DNA of 64,000 bases from Mucisphaera sp965279675 (GTDB lineage: Bacteria; Planctomycetota; Phycisphaerae; Phycisphaerales; Phycisphaeraceae): positions 1,116,001 to 1,180,000 of the forward strand of contig NZ_CBDIIJ010000002.1 in assembly GCF_965279675.1 (NCBI RefSeq), in the 5' to 3' direction. The notes under the pieces were generated by a model. It was not told the DNA's origin. It did not search any database and worked only from the letters and a program-made list of their open reading frames with translations. Every line of letters begins with the position of its first letter. The stretch's first letter is position 1. A program made the position numbers and the translations under genes. Below, in pieces: positions 62,808 to 64,000 of the stretch.

Positions 62808-63410
62808 TTAATTCACCAGGCCAAGGAAAGGTCTCAGGGTGGCCGCCGTCGCTACCAACTGGTTCTTCTCGTACACCTCCAATAGCTTCGCGGGCGAAAG
62901 AACCGGAGACTTCAATCGTTCTAAAACAACATGCACACTTCCAACAACAACCTCTGGATACAGGTCCAACAGGTTGGTAACAAAAGTATCCGGATGCTCC
63001 GCAGCAAGCCCAAGTGGCTCTAGGACAGATTCAGGAAAGTGCTTCAGGTTGTAAGTCACGATTACATCAGCTTGTGCATGAACCGCAGCAGCCAACACGT
63101 GCTCATCACCCGGATCAGGTAGCCTCAAACCCCGCATCGTTGGCTCGTACCCCTCAACAACGAAATCCAAAGCATACTCACCCATACGCTGGATTAAGTG
63201 ATCGATCGACACTCGCGAATAGCCCTGGCTGCCTGACAACACACCTCGAAGCTCCTCGAGAACATGCACAGAGCAAGTACCACGAAATGTACCCGTCGTC
63301 GCAAGTTGCATGAGAAGATCACGGACTGAACCCGGCACCAATACATTCGTGTCGAAAAAGACCGTAAAACCACTCAAATGAAGCTCCAGCGCACATGACC
63401 CCCTGCGCAT
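62808..63410 (-). CDS. PIN-domain toxin (VapC-like)
   Basis: The ~200-residue protein starts at ATG 63410 (TTG 63416 is an alternative). PIN motifs are VFFDTNVLVP (first Asp), VLEELRGVL (Glu) and PDPGDEHVLAAAV with IVTYNLKHFP (later acidic residues). These form the metal site of PIN ribonucleases, which in VapC toxins cut tRNA or rRNA. The gene starts 17 bp after the stop of the helix-turn-helix gene, as in a toxin-antitoxin operon. The C-terminal ~60 residues extend beyond a minimal PIN domain. Confidence 0.82.
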   Translation of the reverse strand: MRRGSCALELHLSGFTVFFDTNVLVPGSVRDLLMQLATTGTFRGTCSVHVLEELRGVLSGSQGYSRVSIDHLIQRMGEYALDFVVEGYEPTMRGLRLPDPGDEHVLAAAVHAQADVIVTYNLKHFPESVLEPLGLAAEHPDTFVTNLLDLYPEVVVGSVHVVLERLKSPVLSPAKLLEVYEKNQLVATAATLRPFLGLVN

Positions 63411-63427
63411 CCGCAAGATGAGACAAT

Positions 63428-63892
63428 CTAATCATAGTCGCCAGCACGCTGCGACATCCCCGCAAGATCGTCTAGCACCTCGGATCGCGCAATCTGCTGC
63501 CGGTCTCTATACGCCAGCACATCCGCCACATTGACACGGCGATGCAAGCCCACTTTACGATAAGACATCTCTCCCTTCTCCAATAACTTCACAAGAAACG
63601 GACGCGACACCCCCAGTAATTCTGCAGCCTTCTGCGTCGTTAACTCTCCTGACAGTGGCAGCAAGCTCACAGCCTGGCCCGCGGCCATGTGCTCCAAGAC
63701 ATCCTTGAGCAGCCGCGTCACCATCGCCGGCAATTCGATGAGGTCTCCATCTGCTTCCACTCTCACACGCAGATGCCCCTCCTGACCCTTACCAACCCCA
63801 AGCGAATCAGCGTGAGCTCGAAAAATGCTGATCGCCGACCTCGCCTGCTCCACTTCTTCTGCCGTCGGTGCAGCTAAATTCATGGATGCCAT
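63428..63892 (-). CDS. Excisionase-type helix-turn-helix antitoxin
   Basis: The frame opens at 63979, but ATG 63892 has AAGGAGG 5 bases upstream. The 154-residue protein has a dimer-forming N-terminal half and a MerR/excisionase-like helix-turn-helix (LTTQKAAELLGVSRPFLVKLLEKGEMSYRKVG). It is followed by a C-terminal segment (LAYRDRQQIARSEVLDDLAG) that may wrap the toxin. Such proteins are antitoxins for PIN toxins in several bacterial groups. It precedes the toxin gene and would repress the operon promoter. Confidence 0.8.
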   Translation of the reverse strand: MASMNLAAPTAEEVEQARSAISIFRAHADSLGVGKGQEGHLRVRVEADGDLIELPAMVTRLLKDVLEHMAAGQAVSLLPLSGELTTQKAAELLGVSRPFLVKLLEKGEMSYRKVGLHRRVNVADVLAYRDRQQIARSEVLDDLAGMSQRAGDYD

Positions 63893-63912
63893 CGCAACCT
63901 CCTTACTTGTAA

Positions 63913-63941
63913 ATTCTATCGCCCAAACGAAATAAACGCAA
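63913..63941 (-). promoter_or_regulatory. Promoter of the toxin-antitoxin operon
   Basis: On the minus strand TTGCGT (63936-63941) and TAGAAT (63913-63918) are separated by 17 bases, 20 bases before the antitoxin start. This gives a short leader holding the AAGGAGG site. The remaining bases to 64000 show no gene. Confidence 0.45.
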
Positions 63942-64000
63942 TAAAAGAAACATCCAAAAACCCGCCAAAATCTGATCATCCATAAAAAAGACGCCGCAGA

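Noticed and set aside
1..64000. CRISPR arrays, rRNA genes, prophage structural genes, replication origin
   Set aside because: No regularly spaced repeats, rRNA-like sequence, capsid/tail genes or DnaA-box clusters were recognised.

Overview
The window comes from a high-GC bacterium of the phylum Planctomycetota, most likely class Phycisphaerae. Three things point there. Many secreted proteins end in a PEP-CTERM sorting signal. Seven of them carry a similar dockerin-like calcium-binding module just before that signal. Three more have the planctomycete-style prepilin N-terminus with the core TLIELLVVISIIALLIGILLP. Housekeeping genes (gcvP, polX, two phosphofructokinases, tRNA-Ser) are mixed with a large set of secreted and carbohydrate-active proteins. 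The placement is inferred from protein architecture; no marker gene was compared.

Layout. 1-8.8 kb: the 3' part of a giant glycine-rich beta-helix protein, a dockerin-bearing cyanophycinase-like S51 peptidase and a PPC-domain protein, all with PEP-CTERM ends, closed by a strong terminator. 8.9-13 kb: a tightly overlapping operon of M42-type metallopeptidase, second cyanophycinase-like enzyme and YfcC/DcuC-type transporter, which could degrade a cyanophycin-like polymer and import the products. 13-22 kb: gcvP, polX, a divergent pair of PPi- and ATP-type phosphofructokinases, and a HAF-repeat protein. 22-33.5 kb: a large glycosidase-like protein, a SulP permease and a three-gene RND efflux operon. 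33.6-43.8 kb: a probable beta-mannan utilisation locus with a GH130 phosphorylase, LacI regulator with two visible operators, CBM-like proteins, a pseudopilin, a GH113-like mannanase with dockerin, and a large GH5-like enzyme.

44-57.2 kb looks like an island. It starts with a DDE-transposase IS (with a tandemly duplicated right end) next to an IS3 relic. It holds a second glycan operon, a phosphodiesterase-TPR protein, PEP-CTERM proteins and a XylR/AraC regulator. It ends in two fused gene relics beside tRNA-Ser(GCT). In the glycan operon a pseudopilin, a GH130 enzyme and two clan-A-like glycosidases follow one another with 0-4 base spacing or overlap. By eye the C-richness of the plus strand, marked on both sides, weakens across this stretch.

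57.3-64 kb returns to the C-rich background with two esterases, a PEP-CTERM protein, a third pseudopilin, an M14 carboxypeptidase and a PIN-domain toxin-antitoxin pair at the right edge.

Read together, the window is mainly about capture and breakdown of extracellular polymers (mannan-like glycans, peptides, possibly cyanophycin) by cell-surface proteins. The points most worth following are the pseudopilin embedded in a glycosidase operon, the shared four-loop dockerin plus PEP-CTERM tail, and the two neighbouring cyanophycinase-like genes.
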